Assembly: GCA_036365145.1 (NCBI GenBank)
Contig: JAEOAD010000048.1
Location: 17,057,001 to 17,121,000 of the forward strand
DNA length: 64,000 nucleotides
Direction of reading: 5' to 3'
From: Orientallactaga sibirica
Taxonomy: Eukaryota; Chordata; Mammalia; Rodentia; Dipodidae
Shown here: positions 1-10,535 of the stretch, one piece after another
Layout: the number at the start of each line of letters is the position of its first letter
Position numbering within the stretch: the stretch's first letter is position 1
Made by a program: the position numbers and the translations under genes
The notes under the pieces: generated by a model
What the model saw: the letters and a program-made list of their open reading frames with translations, nothing else
The model's database searches: none
What the model was told of the DNA's origin: nothing

Positions 1-440
1 AGCTCTCCATGGGTGATTCTCCAGGTCCCCAGTTCCAATCCCAGCTCTGCAGCTTAAGGCCCAATTTTAGTCACCTCGTACTCACAAAGAAATTGTGGGA
101 AATGACACTCTTACACTACCAAATGGGAGGCAGGTTAAATGAATTTGAACTTGGAAACTGATTTAATGTATAATTCACTCATTCTCTTATTCAGTGTCAA
201 TAACTTGGGCTGAGCATTGTATCTATGTATATCTGTTGTATCTACAAGGTAAATCCTACTTTATAGAAATTAGTCCGGATGTCTACGAGGCTAAAGTCCT
301 ATTGTTTTTCACCTTATAAAGACTTTGAACCATGTATTAGCTTTGATAGGCCAGCGCTCACCCCTCTTTTCCAGAGGCATGGGGTATTTGGGCTGGATAG
401 TCTCCACCATCCCCTATGAAAACATAGCACGTTTTACCTG
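1..440. other. Unique sequence, nothing recognised
   Basis: I see no gene, repeat family or regulatory motif here. The short open frames lack any domain or splice context. Confidence 0.5.
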
Positions 441-444
441 CTCC

Positions 445-598
445 TTGGTGGGTGGAATCTCTCATATTCCAGCTCCTTGGGAGGCTGATGCAGTAGGATT
501 TTAAGTTCAAGGTCAGCCTGAACTACAAAGTGGGTTAAGACCAGAGTGGGTAACTTGATGAGATATTGTCTCAATTAAAAAAAAAAAAAAAAAAAAAA
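445..598 (+). mobile_element. Old B1-like SINE
   Basis: The order 'agctccttgggaggctgat', 'ttcaaggtcagcctgaacta' and an A-run matches a diverged 7SL-derived B1 monomer. The promoter end is poorly preserved. Its A tail runs straight into the next, younger B1, so the younger copy probably landed in this tail. Confidence 0.6.
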
Positions 599-745
599 CA
601 GGCGTGGTGGCTCACACCTTTAATCCCAGCACTTGGGAGGCAGAGGTAGGAGGATCGCTGTGAGTTCAAGGCCAGCCTGAGACTACAGAGTGAATTCCAG
701 GTCAGCCAGGGCTAGAGTGAGACCCTACCTTGAAAAAAAAAAAAG
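599..745 (+). mobile_element. B1 SINE (7SL-derived)
   Basis: Near full length: 'ggcgtggtggctcacacctt', 'cccagcacttgggaggcaga', 'ctagagtgagaccctacctt' and an A12 tail. It has the 'ggtaggaggatcgc' block that marks the B1 variant of this genome. It follows the older B1 head to tail. Confidence 0.9.
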
Positions 746-752
746 TAGAAAG

Positions 753-890
753 AGGACTGGAAACATAGCTGAGCAGTGGAGCACTTGCCTGGTATCCCCA
801 GTGAGAAGCTGGAGGGTGGCTCGGAGGCGGCACGCTTGCCTAGCATGAGCAGAGCACTCTGCGTTCAATGTACAGTATCCCAAAAGAATG
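753..890 (+). mobile_element. ID-like tRNA-derived SINE, diverged
   Basis: 'gctgagcagtggagcacttgcc' recalls the ID-family A-box region. A second 'cacgcttgcctagcatgagc' follows about 60 bases later, so this may be an ID dimer or two overlapping fragments. Distinct from the DIP copies. Confidence 0.5.
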
Positions 891-1117
891 AACCAGAGAT
901 GTGATCAGAAAACCAAAAATAGAATACTGGTATTTCTCCAGATGTGCATTGTCAGTAGATAGCATGCAACATCTTGGCTTAAGTCAGGTGCCAGATGTTC
1001 TGGATTGAAATACTCACTTCTTCAATTGCTTACAATGTGACCTTGGGCAAGTTGCGTCATTACTCCGTGCCTTCTCTGACACAGGAATAACCTCAGTGCC
1101 CACCTCAAAGGACAGTG

Positions 1118-2378
1118 ATGTGAGGAATGGGACACCTTCCGGTGAGTTGGCCAAGGAGGTTCCTGATGACCCCCGCACACCAAGGCTATTGGTTGCCCAC
1201 CAGAACTAGGTGGTAAGACCCTATTGCTGAAGATTCTACATGAGTAGATTTAGGTCACTGAGAAATCAAACCCGGAAGCCTCCTCTCTGTTGACTAGCTG
1301 TCACAATGCTAAAAAGACCTACGCAGTCTGCTATGGGAGAAAAGTCATCAGTGGTCTTAACCAGCAGTGGACTCAGCAAGCTTTATGGCTGGACAGTCAA
1401 GCCAAATACATCAACTGATGCAATGGTGGCATATCAATGATGGGGGAAACCAAACTGCTCCATGGAAGGGAATTCCTGCCTGGTGCTGAAAACTTAATTC
1501 AAAGCCTATAGCTGGGGGAGTCCTAAGCTCTAGGGGGGGATCTAGTGCTATTTTCCTGGCTCAAAATGGATATATTAGGCCCACCAAACTGCCTTCTAAA
1601 TACTTATATTTATGTCCATATATTAATGCTACTCTCTTTTTTTTTATTACTTTTTTGGAGAGAGACAGAGAGAGAGAGAGGGAGAGGGAGAGGGAGAGGA
1701 AGACAGAGATGGGCACGCCAGCAGTGTCTCAGCTGCTGTGAATGAAATCCAGATGCATGCGCCCCCTTGTGGTCAAGTGCGGCATTGTGCCCTTGCATCA
1801 CATTGCATCTGGCTAAATGTGGGACCTGGAGATTGGAACCGCTGGAGATTGGAACCAGTGTTCTTAGGCTTAGGAGGCAGGCGCCTTAACCCCTAAGCTA
1901 TCTCTCCAGCCCTACTCTCACTTTTGATTAGAGAAGCTTCCCTGTCAGATGCTGGTGACCACTGGGAAGACTCAAAATTCACCAAAGTTCTGAGATGAAG
2001 TAAGAGTGGTGTGTTCAGCACACAGGCATCTCTGTCACATTCTCCAAGGCTCAGGGAGCACTGTAGAATTAGTGGTGGGAAGAATGTGAGAGCCAAAAGA
2101 AGGGGAGGACTGCTGTACAATCCTGTTTTCCAGACAAAATGGCCATGGTGCTCATGACCTCACAGTGGCTGACAGAACCTCCATCCGACCTGCATAATAG
2201 GAGGGGAAAACGATGGCATCAAATTACAAGAGACCAGTTTGAAAAAAGAATGGATTCGATGTAAGGGATCTTGGGAGAAGGAAAAGGGAGGGTGGTGGGA
2301 GAGGATTATGATCATGTCATATTATTTATATGTATGGCAATTGTCAATAAAAAGTAAAAAAATAAAAATAAAAATAAA
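1118..2378 (+). mobile_element. L1 3' UTR/3' end, type A, split by a SINE
   Basis: Homologous along its length to 20890-22140 and 50885-51890. Shared blocks are 'gggacaccttcc.gtgagttg', 'ttgcccaccagaacta', 'aagtcatcagtgg', 'gcctggtgctgaaaac', 'gaatgtgagagccaaaag', a purine-rich GGGAGGGTGG tract, and 'tgtcaataaaaa' before an A-rich tail. That architecture (polypurine tract then A-rich end, 5' truncation) is that of a LINE-1 3' UTR. No ORF2 sequence remains. A DIP type 2 SINE sits at 1637-1911. Confidence 0.7.
1637..1911 (-). mobile_element. DIP type 2 SINE inside L1
   Basis: Read on the minus strand it starts at 'ggctggagagatagctta' near 1908 and ends in an A/GA-rich tail near 1637. An 8-base direct repeat 'ctactctc' (1629-1636 and 1912-1919) flanks it as a target-site duplication. 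This shows insertion into an existing L1 3' end. A short 'ggagattggaaccgctggagattggaacc' region is a tandem repeat inside the element, seen in several type 2 copies. Confidence 0.9.
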
Positions 2379-2390
2379 ATGGTGGGGCTG

Positions 2391-2602
2391 GAGAGATTGC
2401 CCAATGGTTAAGATTCTTCCCAATAAAGCCTTACAACCCAAGTTCAATTTCCCAGCACCCACATAAAGCCAGGTGTCTGAAGTGGCACATGTGTCTGGAG
2501 TTTTTTGTTTCAGCAGCAGCTAGAGGCCCTGGTACACCCATTCTCTGTCTGTCTCTCTTCTATCTTTCTCTCTCTGCTTGCAAATCAATACATAAAACTG
2601 GT
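2391..2602 (+). mobile_element. DIP type 1 SINE, diverged
   Basis: 'ggggctggagagattgccca' opens it, then 'gtgtctggagttttttgttt', 'ctagaggccctggtacaccc', a CT-rich block and an A-rich end. It abuts the tail of the preceding L1 3' end, a common landing site for SINEs. Confidence 0.85.
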
Positions 2603-2604
2603 TT

Positions 2605-2783
2605 TTTTTGTTTGTTTGTTTGTTTGTTTGTTGGTTTTTGGTTTTTCGAGGTAGGGTTTCACTCTGGTCCAGGCTGACCTGGAATTAACTATGTAGTCTC
2701 AGGGTGGCCTCGAACTCATGGCGATCCTCCTACCTCTGCCTCCCAAGTGCTGGGATTAAAGGCGTGCGCCACCACGCCCAGCT
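2605..2783 (-). mobile_element. B1 SINE with (TTTG)n tail
   Basis: Plus-strand view: (TTTG) repeats at 2609-2638, then 'ggtagggtttcactctggtc' through 'aaaggcgtgcgccaccacgc'. Full-length B1 on the minus strand whose A tail has become (CAAA)n. Confidence 0.9.
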
Positions 2784-3224
2784 AAAACTGTTGTTTTTTT
2801 TTTTTTAAGAGACAGTGGTATGGACTAAATGAGGCAGTGCGTGTGAAGTACATCAAGAAGGGTCTGGCTCATAACACACACCATTCGTGTATCCACTGTT
2901 GCTGTTACTATCATTACATAACGAGAGAGGAAATGCTATTAGAGATGGAGCCCAGGAAGACCCAGGTATCATGTCCTTTTGCTTCACTGTGTGCATGTGT
3001 GTATGCACACGTGTGTGGGGGGGTGGTATATATGGTGTGTACATGTGTGTGTACCCGTTAGGGGCCCTATATGCTGGCCTGAAGCAGGGGTCAGTTGCCT
3101 GCAGTGGCGGAGTGGAATGTTGGCTGCTTAGCTCCACGGCTCCTGGGCTTGCTCTTGTTTTGAACCTGAATCAGTCTCTCTCTCTCTCCCCCGCCCCCCC
3201 AATTCCAGAGCTCAGGGCTGTGGT
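2784..3224. other. Unique sequence with a GT-rich patch
   Basis: A degenerate GT-rich stretch at about 2990-3055 and a short CT run at 3175-3190. The overlapping small open frames on both strands arise from these low-complexity runs. No gene recognised. Confidence 0.5.
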
Positions 3225-3396
3225 AATTTTCTGACTGGTGCTTCCTTGTAGGACTGGGGTGACAGACATGTGTGGCCAAGCTCAAAAGTTGATGTCGAAT
3301 CTAAAGATTTGAACTCGGGGCAGTCTTGCTCCCTCTCAGACTGTCATGCTTGTGCAAGAAGGGCACTTAAACCGCTGAGCCATCCCTCCAGTCCTA
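3225..3396 (-). mobile_element. B4-like composite SINE (ID + B1), old
   Basis: Plus-strand 'aggactggggtgacagacatg' is a decayed B1 part. 'gaactcggggcagtcttgct' to 'aaaccgctgagccatccctcc' is a reversed tRNA-derived head. The order (reversed B1, then reversed ID-like head) fits an ID-B1 fusion on the minus strand. Confidence 0.6.
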
Positions 3397-4690
3397 ATCT
3401 TATTCACTGAATTCATAGGATAGTATTTAAAAGAACCTCTGATGAACCCTTTGCAAGAAATAAGCCGAAGCACAGAGGGGGTTGGTTTATCGCCCACTCT
3501 TACAGCAAGACAGTGGCTGACCCTAAAACAAAACCAGACACTCTCATTTCCACTTTCTATCCCCTGCTTGTTTGTCTCACTACCAACCAAATGTGCATGG
3601 ATTCTAAAACTAGACCCTCCTGATAGAAATCTGGACACAAATCTCACAGCAGGCTCTCCCCACAGGAGGGCAACATGCTCCAGAGGCGGGCTAAGAGGCA
3701 CGCTGGGGCTGCCTGGAGAATTTTCGTTGGCATATAAATCCGCAGTTGTCAAGGCTCCTTCGCATGCTCCCTGGAAAATGTGCACTTTGTGTTGATGCAG
3801 CTTCGAGGCAATTATTTCACAAAAAGAAAATCTCTTGATCATATTCCTTAATGTTTTCTAAGTGAACATTTGGTACTTAGTGGCTAAGCAAATTTACTCT
3901 TCTATAATGAACAGAGAGGATGATTGAAAAACATTTAATATACTGAGCCATGGGTGCCTGCTGTCCAAGGGATTACTTAACTCACAGTTTAAACTCTCAT
4001 TTTTTTTTTGAAAGGTAAACAGATTTCCTTTATACTAGAGAGCTCTGGATTAACTGCTTTGTTCCCATTAAAATCTAATGAAATATGTGAATTGTGTGCT
4101 TTTGCTTTTGGGCTTGATTTTGTGTGCTTGCTGGCCACTGCAGAATGGAGAAGAAATTGATAAATGCCATTGATCTGACAAAACTCTGGGCCACTACTCT
4201 TATATTTGGGGTTTTGAAGTTGAGCTCATGTAGTTGCCTCTTGACACCATATTGATAGTAAATAACAGAAAATAAAGCTTGACTCTCTTCACAAGCTAGC
4301 AAAAAAAGAAATATAATAAAATAAAGAAAATTTATCACAATAGTATGGGATGGGAAGATGCTAAGCAGCCAGGGCTGAAGAAGGTGGGAGGCTGTAGTGA
4401 GAAATGGGTGAGCTTTCGTGCACCTCTGGCACAAACCCGGCTGTCTGTAGGATGCCTTTGCAGTGGTTTCAACTACGGGGTCTTTGTGTTCCAAGTTCCA
4501 CATTCGAGGGAGAGATCATTTAAGAGGCTCAGTCTGAGGCAGAAGACAACTGCTGGATTGAGCTACAAGATCAGGGAGGCCATTGCTACATGAGAAGCAT
4601 GGTGAATGGGACAATGCCTAAAAGAAAGAGAACAGCTTTAGGTAGGCAGCACCCCCACCCCCAAATAAAAACTAGATGCCCTGTGAGCCC
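3397..4690. other. Unique sequence, nothing recognised
   Basis: About 1.3 kb without a recognisable repeat. The largest open frames (168 residues minus at 3336-3842, part of it in the SINE, and 142 residues minus at 4075-4503) show no domain, no splice context and no low-complexity reason for being open. I cannot support them as genes. Confidence 0.5.
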
Positions 4691-4694
4691 CAGG

Positions 4695-4885
4695 GGCAAG
4701 CCCCAGGAATCTGCCTGTGTCTCTCTCCCCAGCACTGGGATTACTAGCATGTGCCACCACCCCTGGTTTTGGTTTTTTTTTTTTTTTTTTTTTTTTTTTG
4801 GTCTTTCCTTAAATGCATTCTGGGGATCTAACTCGGGTCTTCATAATAGTAAGGCAAGCACTTAACCCACTGAGCAATCTCCCTT
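4695..4885 (-). mobile_element. B4-like composite SINE
   Basis: 'cccagcactgggattactag' and 'catgtgccaccacccctgg' are a reversed B1 head. After a long T-run (4771-4800), 'gggatctaactcgggtcttc' and 'taacccactgagcaatctcc' are a reversed tRNA-type head. Confidence 0.65.
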
Positions 4886-4897
4886 ACTCACCATATC

Positions 4898-5722
4898 CAG
4901 TTCAAGACATTTTCCTCTGGCAACAGACACTGCCAGTTTTCCATCCACCCCTCCCACCCACAGCCCTCTGCCCTCCACTTCAGTACATGAATGACACTGC
5001 TGTCCACCAGCACGTTAAACACTTTGATTCCTTTACTTCTCAGAAACAAGGTGGCTACATGACTTCTACATCATGTCTCATACCCTTCCCATCCCAAACT
5101 CCCGTGAGTAATTTTCCTCTCCTCCTCTGTGCCCACCGCATACTCTTGTGATAAATTTTCCTCTCTGTGAAGAGAGTCCAGGTCTATTTTCTGGTCTCCA
5201 ATGGAGTAAGCCCTGGCTGTCTGCTGCAGTAACCTGCTCATTACTCAAGCCTACATCAACCTTTCTGTTTTTATTCCCTCACTTCTCCACCCCTCTGTCA
5301 CTTCTTTAAGGGGATCACTCCCAGTTATAGTTTGGATATGAAATGTCTTCCCAGAAGACTCAGGTGTTGAAGGCTCAGTTCCCAGCTGGGAGGATTTGCA
5401 TATCTTTACAATGGAATCTCAAACCATCACCACACCTTAAGACTGGGCCCCCCAGTGACCTTGCCTCTAGCAAGGTGATTGCACCATGAGGCCTTTCAGT
5501 CTCTTTACCATGGTTCTTTAGTGAGATCCAATTCAAGACATTTTCCTCTGGCAACAGACACTGCCATCCTCTAATGGAATGACATACGTTAAAGACTTTG
5601 ATTCCTTTACTTCTCAGAAACAAGGTAGCTACATGACTTCTACATCAGAGAGACAGTCTATTTTCTGGTCTCCAATGGAGTAGACAGAGAAGTTATAGTT
5701 TGGTGAAATGTCTTCCCACCAG
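4898..5722. repeat. Local duplication; second copy shortened by deletions
   Basis: Four blocks of 4898-5357 recur in order at 5528-5722: 'ttcaagacattttcctctgg' (4902 and 5532), 'actttgattcctttacttct' (about 5020 and 5597), 'ctattttctggtctccaatg' (about 5186 and 5658) and 'gttatagtttgg' plus 'gaaatgtcttccca' (about 5324 and 5692). The second copy lacks most of the spacers, so about 460 bases are represented by about 195. Blocks are nearly identical. Tandem duplication followed by deletions is the simplest reading. Confidence 0.8.
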
Positions 5723-5863
5723 CAGCCTCTCAGCTGCTGTGAATGAACTCCAGATGCGTGTGCCCCCTTGTGGGCAAGTGCAGCATTGTGCCCTTGCCAT
5801 TGGAACTGGAGTTCTTAGGCTTAGAAGGCAGGTGCCTTAACCACTGAGCCATCTCTCCAGCCC
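5722..5863 (-). mobile_element. DIP type 2 SINE, truncated
   Basis: Minus-strand head at 'accactgagccatctctccag', with 'cccccttgtgggcaagtg' and 'agcctctcagctgctgtgaa' (plus view). The 3' GA-rich tail is missing and part of the middle is deleted ('cccttgccattggaactgg'). Confidence 0.85.
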
Positions 5864-6106
5864 TGGAGTATATTTTAATGATGTTATTGGGAGTGAGTGG
5901 AAGTTAGGAGGTGGAACCTCGCTAGAGGAAGTAGGTCATACTGGGGCATGCCACTGAAGGTTCTGTCTGATATCTAACTCCCTTTCTTTCTCTCTCTCTC
6001 TCTCTCTCTGCCTCCTGTCCATCATGAGATGAGCCACGTTGCTTTACCACACCCTCCCGGCCACAGTGGCAGAGGAGTTTTGGGTTCCTTGTATGCACTG
6101 ATAATT

Positions 6107-6619
6107 TGGGGTATTCCCAGAGGTTTGTCCTATGAACTCAAAGAATGAAACCCACACACCAGAAGATAAAGTTCAGAAAGATTTTATTACAGTTTAAAGT
6201 GTTAGGAGGTTGAAGAGAAGGAGTGTAAGCCTAGAAACTAAGAGAAGGAAGCAAGGTGGAGCTCTTACCCAGGGAGGCAAGAGGGGGTTGGAGAAGCCCA
6301 CCTCGAGATTCACATGTGGGATTGTTATGGGGAGTGGCTGTGTGAAGGAAACCAGGCCGGCAGGTTGCTACGGACAAAACCCGGATTTTCCAGCTTTGCC
6401 AGTGATCTTAGGTAAGGATGGGGGTTTCTCTCCTCTAGGAAGGGTGCAGGCTTAATCTAGAGAGCTTTCCTGAAGGATGTGACATCCAAGTTTCTGCAAG
6501 TTTAGTGACATGTCCTGCTTTTAGCCAAGGAATCAAAATACTATTCACTTTTGGGGTACAGTTACCCTGACTGCCTAGCCAATTTCTGTCTCCTATCCAC
6601 AATGTGTGCCTCACCACAC
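6107..6619 (-). mobile_element. ERV LTR, same family as 7330-8196
   Basis: Its reverse complement contains 'ctttaaactgtaataaaatc', 'actttatcttctgg' and 'gagttcataggacaaa', ending in CCCCA. These line up with about 8090-8196 on the plus strand. The AATAAA region followed by a short U5-like end fits a retroviral LTR. No internal gag/pol/env sequence adjoins it, so it is a solo LTR, inserted in the MaLR LTR. The outer end near 6619 is approximate. Confidence 0.6.
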
Positions 6620-6698
6620 ACATGTGAGCTCAGAAGTTATGGATCAGTTTGACCATGGATTGAAACCTCTAAAACCATGAATCAAAATAAACATTGAG

Positions 6699-6915
6699 GG
6701 CTAGAGAGATGGCTAAGCAGTTAAGTCACTTGCCTGTGAAGCCTAAGGACCCAGGTTCGATTCCCCAGTACTCATGTAAGCCAGATATACAAGGTGATGC
6801 ATGCATTTGGAGTTCATTTGTAGTGGGCGTAAGTCCTGGCATGCCCATTCTCTCTCTCCCTCTCCTCTCTCTCTCTCTCTCTCTCTCTTTGTCCAGTAAA
6901 TAAATAAATGAAACA
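6699..6915 (+). mobile_element. DIP type 1 SINE
   Basis: Full-length layout: 'gggctagagagatggctaag', 'cgattccccagtactcatgt', 'gtgatgcatgcatttggagt', a long CT tract, then 'aaataaataaatg'. Inserted in the 3' part of the MaLR LTR just after an 'aaaataaaca' run. Confidence 0.9.
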
Positions 6916-6995
6916 TATTAAAAATAAACCTTGAAATTTCTCAGGTATTGTTTCAAGGTGATGGAAAGCTCACCAATTCACATCCCAAGAAAACC

Positions 6996-7328
6996 AATTG
7001 CTGCTAAATTCTCATTTCAGGATCTGCTCCTGGGAAATCTCAACCTAAGATAAAGTCCCTTTCAAGGACAATGCCCATCGACATGACTGATGGCTGTAAT
7101 CCCTCAATGAACTTGAACCTGCCCCACTGGACAGTGATCTGGTCGTCCTCTGCTTTTCAGCTCAGCATGGCTGGAGAAACCCATGCTGAGTGAATCCAGG
7201 ATTCTGTCTTTCTTTTGTTTCTCCCGGTAGAATAAAACAGAAGAGTGAACACTTTGAAGATGCTCAGAGAAAATGTGTTTTTTAATTAAAGAACCAAAGA
7301 TTAAAAGGCATAACAATTTCTAATTTTC
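6996..7328. other. Unique sequence, nothing recognised
   Basis: No repeat family or gene seen between the end of the MaLR LTR and the next ERV LTR. Confidence 0.45.
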
Positions 7329-7329
7329 T

Positions 7330-8196
7330 ATAGGCCAGAGGAGTCTCTGCTCCACGCGTCCAGAGATAACCCAAATAGCTTTCAAAGGCTGTTGCAAGCC
7401 CTGTCTACTCCTCCCCCACCCCCCCAGCACTCCCTTCCTCTATAAGCCAAAGGCTTCTTTTCTGCAAACCTCTGGGACTCTTGCCTTCTCTATCACAGAA
7501 GCATCCTACCTGCTGGACAGACACAAGGGCCAGGAAATACGAGCCCCTTAGAATAGCCTTCCACCAGTAACAGAATAGAATACGGTGAACAAAATCTCTA
7601 GCTTCCTTGTACCTCAGTTAGACTTTTAAAGTCCATTTTGCAAAGGACCCAGAAGGAATCAACTGGATTGAACTGGTTTCCCATAAACCAAATTACTCCT
7701 TTGCATCACACACCATTTACATTTCTCACTGTCATACACACAGGCATACACACAGCTGAGGCAGTTCAGGGGTAACAGGGATCTCCCTGAAAGTCCAAAT
7801 GAGCAATGTCCTTGAGTCTGCCCGTGAAGTCTTCACCTTCCTAGAAGCTTCTCCTCATTGCCTACTGCCTAAAGGAGTTCTTTACATCTGTTTTTCCTGA
7901 AACGTTCTCCCTAGAAAAGAGTTCCCTTGTCCTAGAATGAAGATTCCTAGAAAGATTAAACCTGAACTAGGACTTATGGCTGGTTAGCTCAGCCCCCATT
8001 GAGATGCAGAAACCGGGTCCCAGGGCCGGATAACACCTGCCTTTCCATGAGCAGGAGCTCTCATGTTATCTTACTTTTTCTTTTTGTAAGAACTTTAAAC
8101 TCTTTCTATAATAGAATAAAATCTCTCCAAACTTTACCCTCTGGTCTGTGGATTTCAACTCTTTGAATTCATAAGACAAAAATCCAGAGACACCCC
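7330..8196 (+). mobile_element. ERV LTR (solo), plus strand
   Basis: The 3' half matches 22455-22850 ('gtcctagaatgaagattcct', 'gattaaacctgaac', 'ggctggttagctcagccc') and 6107-6619 reversed. 'agaataaaatctc' near 8115 is a likely polyadenylation region, followed by a U5-like end with CCCCA at 8196. The layout suggests a gammaretrovirus-like (ERV1) LTR. The 5' boundary is a guess, and no internal viral genes are present. Confidence 0.55.
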
Positions 8197-9110
8197 ATAT
8201 CGTATCAGATCAGTTCCCCTATCATTGGTGTATCATCTTGGCACGTTGGTGGAATCCTGTATCAAAGTGTTTCCATTTTATGTCCCATGATTCCCCAGCT
8301 CTGGCTGTGCACAGTAGTAACTTCCTCACGAACTCAATCTCTCTTGCTTTTTCTCACTTCCTCACTCCTCTCTCAGTGCTTTCTGGTATGACCTCCTGCT
8401 GTGGTTTGGATCTGCATTATAAGATCCGCTTCTGGCTTCATTAAAACCATGGAGAACTGGCTTCTGCCTGTGAGGAAAGTTCATTCAGAGTCTAGGAAAT
8501 GACTAAGGGAAATTCAATGTCACTACATGTTCATCTGGGTTTAAATTGATTTCCTATGTGGACCATCTTCTTATAAGAAGAATTTCTCTTTTACCTTTCC
8601 TTCCTCTTTCAGTGTGTGTGTGTGTGTGTGTGTGTGCGCGGCGCGCATCCGTCCATGCAGAACATTATTTTACAAGATGGAAAATATTTTCCCAGCTGTT
8701 GTAAATTATTATCGAACAATAGAACCCTTTCTCTAGCCATCATCCCCGTGCCACCTGGCCAGGCTCAGATAAATGGCCTATTGTGGAAGCTCACACAACT
8801 GGATGAATCACGATGTTATCCCGGGAGCATGGCAGCCTGGTTCATGGGTGATGGAAAGTCTGAAACTGTGGTCCTGTGATGAGCTTCTGGAAGGGACAGC
8901 TTTGCCATGATTAAAACTCATCCTGTGGCTGTCTGGATAACTCGAGGCACAGGTCCAGCTGCATAGGTCTGGCTTTAGATGATAACACTTTTCTCATTGC
9001 CTTATTCCAAATTTCTAACTTTCATGAGGAACAAGCCATCCAAAATCCAGTTAGTGGGAAATGAGCGGCATAAGTTTTCCCATTTTACTTTTAGCTGCTG
9101 AGAATCAAGA
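8197..9110. other. Mostly unique sequence with a (GT)n tract
   Basis: A (GT)n run at about 8611-8636 ends in GCGCGGCGCGC. No gene or repeat family recognised otherwise. Confidence 0.5.
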
Positions 9111-9111
9111 C

Positions 9112-9312
9112 TAATACACACTTGTCATCCCAGCACTCCCGAGCTGAGGCAGGAGAATTATGAGTAAGATCTAACCTGGACTACCTACGTAGGCCAGACT
9201 GACCTGATAGTGAGACCCTATCTCACAAAACAAGGCCTGTGGATCTAATTCAGTGCTAAAACACTTGCATGTGTAAGGTCCTGGGGTCAATAACTAGCAC
9301 CACAAAAAGAAA
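9112..9312 (+). mobile_element. Composite SINE, B1 followed by ID-like part
   Basis: An old B1 body ('catcccagcactcccgagct', 'gtgagaccctatctcacaaa') is joined directly to a tRNA-like part ('ttcagtgctaaaacacttgc', 'ggtcctggggtcaataacta'). The order B1 then ID is the reverse of the B4-like copies here and resembles the B1-dID type of composite. Confidence 0.6.
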
Positions 9313-9727
9313 TATTAATTTACTGAAATCACACATCCACCCCTGTATTTTTTTTTTCCCTAGATGGGACTGGTTGAGTTTATGACTGATGGTCCTATTT
9401 GGAGGCGATCTTGAATATATTTTGGGTATTTTCTAGCTACAAACTTTGAATCATTTCATTCCTTAAAGAACTTGCAGTAGTACTTATATTTCAGGGAGAA
9501 ATTTAAGATTGGATACAAAGCTTGTAGGATTCCCCCAGACAAATAATCGTAGGCCCATGCTCAACATTCTGAATGCAAAGATGGTGGCTAGACCCACATC
9601 CCCCTAGACTCAAATCCTCCTGGAGTTGATGCTAGAGCCACTGAGCTCCAGACTGTGGTTGTGACAGGGTAATCACTGTGGCAGTTGTATTATTAGTCAG
9701 ACTCCTGTGACAGAATATGTGGCGAGG
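9313..9727. other. Unique sequence, nothing recognised
   Basis: No recognisable element. Confidence 0.45.
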
Positions 9728-9800
9728 GCTGGGGGTTTAGCTCAGTGGTAGACTGCATGCCTAGAATGACAAGATCCTGGTTTCTAGACCCAGCAGAATT
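9728..9800 (+). mobile_element. ID SINE
   Basis: 'gctgggggtttagctcagtg' with 'gtagactgcatgcc' closely follows the tRNA-Ala-derived ID head, including the RNA polymerase III A-box. Short, with no clear A tail. Confidence 0.75.
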
Positions 9801-10172
9801 TTACCTTCCTTTGAAGAAAGTCCCACCACCTGACATAGTTCCTGGATCCTGTTAGCTGGCACACAGCCACTCCGTGTGGCTCAGTGCCCACAGGGCCTCC
9901 CCATCTCAGTGGCCATGGATAACCTCCATTGCACTGAGGGCTGGAAACACCCTCAGTCAGTCCCTCACTAATGATGGGGGATAGCATAGGATTGTAGTAT
10001 GGGGGGTAGCATATTGCACAGGGTAGCATATTGCCTCTCCCCAGTTCTGATCAGGACAAGTCTCTGTGTATCCCTAGAACTTTCTCTTGCAATTGAGCTG
10101 GTTTCCCAGAGTCCTGTGTAGATGCTGCATATACTTTTGTGTTCTTCCCATCCTGCCCCACTTTCCCTCCTG
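9801..10172. other. Unique sequence with a small tandem repeat
   Basis: 'gggtagcatattgc' appears twice, 17 bases apart, at 10005-10035. Nothing else recognised. Confidence 0.5.
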
Positions 10173-10174
10173 TG

Positions 10175-10535
10175 TTAGTTATGTTTTCATCACTGTGACC
10201 ACAGTATGTGTCCGAAATAACATAATGGGGGAAAGGTTTCCCTTGCCTCATATTTACAGAGGGTTACAGTGAAGCTTACCTCAGATCGTGGCAGCAGGAG
10301 CACATGACTGCTAATACCCTGAAAGACCAGGAAGCAGAGAGATCAGCAGGAACCACAGGTCTGACAATAGCTTTCACAGTCCCACCCTAGTAACCTGCTG
10401 CCATCTGCTAGACTCTACCTCCTAAAGGCTGCACAGCTGCCCACACTGGTGCCACCAGCTGGGGATGAAGCAATCAAAATGAGCCTGTGTGCGGGGAGGG
10501 GGAGGCATTTCATATTGAAATCTTAACACACCCAA
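10175..10535 (-). mobile_element. MaLR (ORR1-like) LTR, minus strand
   Basis: 'tgtgttagttatgttttcat' with 'cactgtgacca' is the reversed 3' end of ORR1-type LTRs. 'aagcagagagatcagcagga', 'gtcccaccctagtaacctgc' and 'caccagctggggatgaagc' follow in the expected reversed order. Solo, diverged. Confidence 0.7.

Larger units (their letters stand above)
5690..6995 (+). mobile_element. MaLR (ORR1-like) LTR broken by three insertions
   Basis: LTR pieces in order: 'gttatagtttggtgaaatg' (5691), 'ggaggtggaacctcgctaga' (5909), 'gccacgttgctttaccacac' (6033), 'aaaaccatgaatcaaaataa' (6671) and 'tctcaggtattgtttcaagg' (6940). These match the layout of rodent ORR1-type MaLR LTRs. Interruptions are a DIP SINE (5722-5863), an antisense ERV LTR (6107-6619) and another DIP SINE (6699-6915). 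The same LTR start also occurs at 5324 in the first copy of the local duplication. Confidence 0.65.

Noticed and set aside
3336..3842. 168-residue minus frame and an overlapping 117-residue plus frame
   Set aside because: The two frames overlap on opposite strands, one end lies in a SINE, and I recognise no family.
6107..8196. The two ERV LTRs as the ends of one provirus
   Set aside because: They face opposite ways and the 0.7 kb between them holds the end of a MaLR LTR, a SINE and unrecognised sequence, not viral genes.
9728..9800. tRNA-Ala gene
   Set aside because: The head resembles tRNA-Ala A-box sequence, but the rest does not fold as a tRNA and it matches ID SINEs elsewhere in the window.
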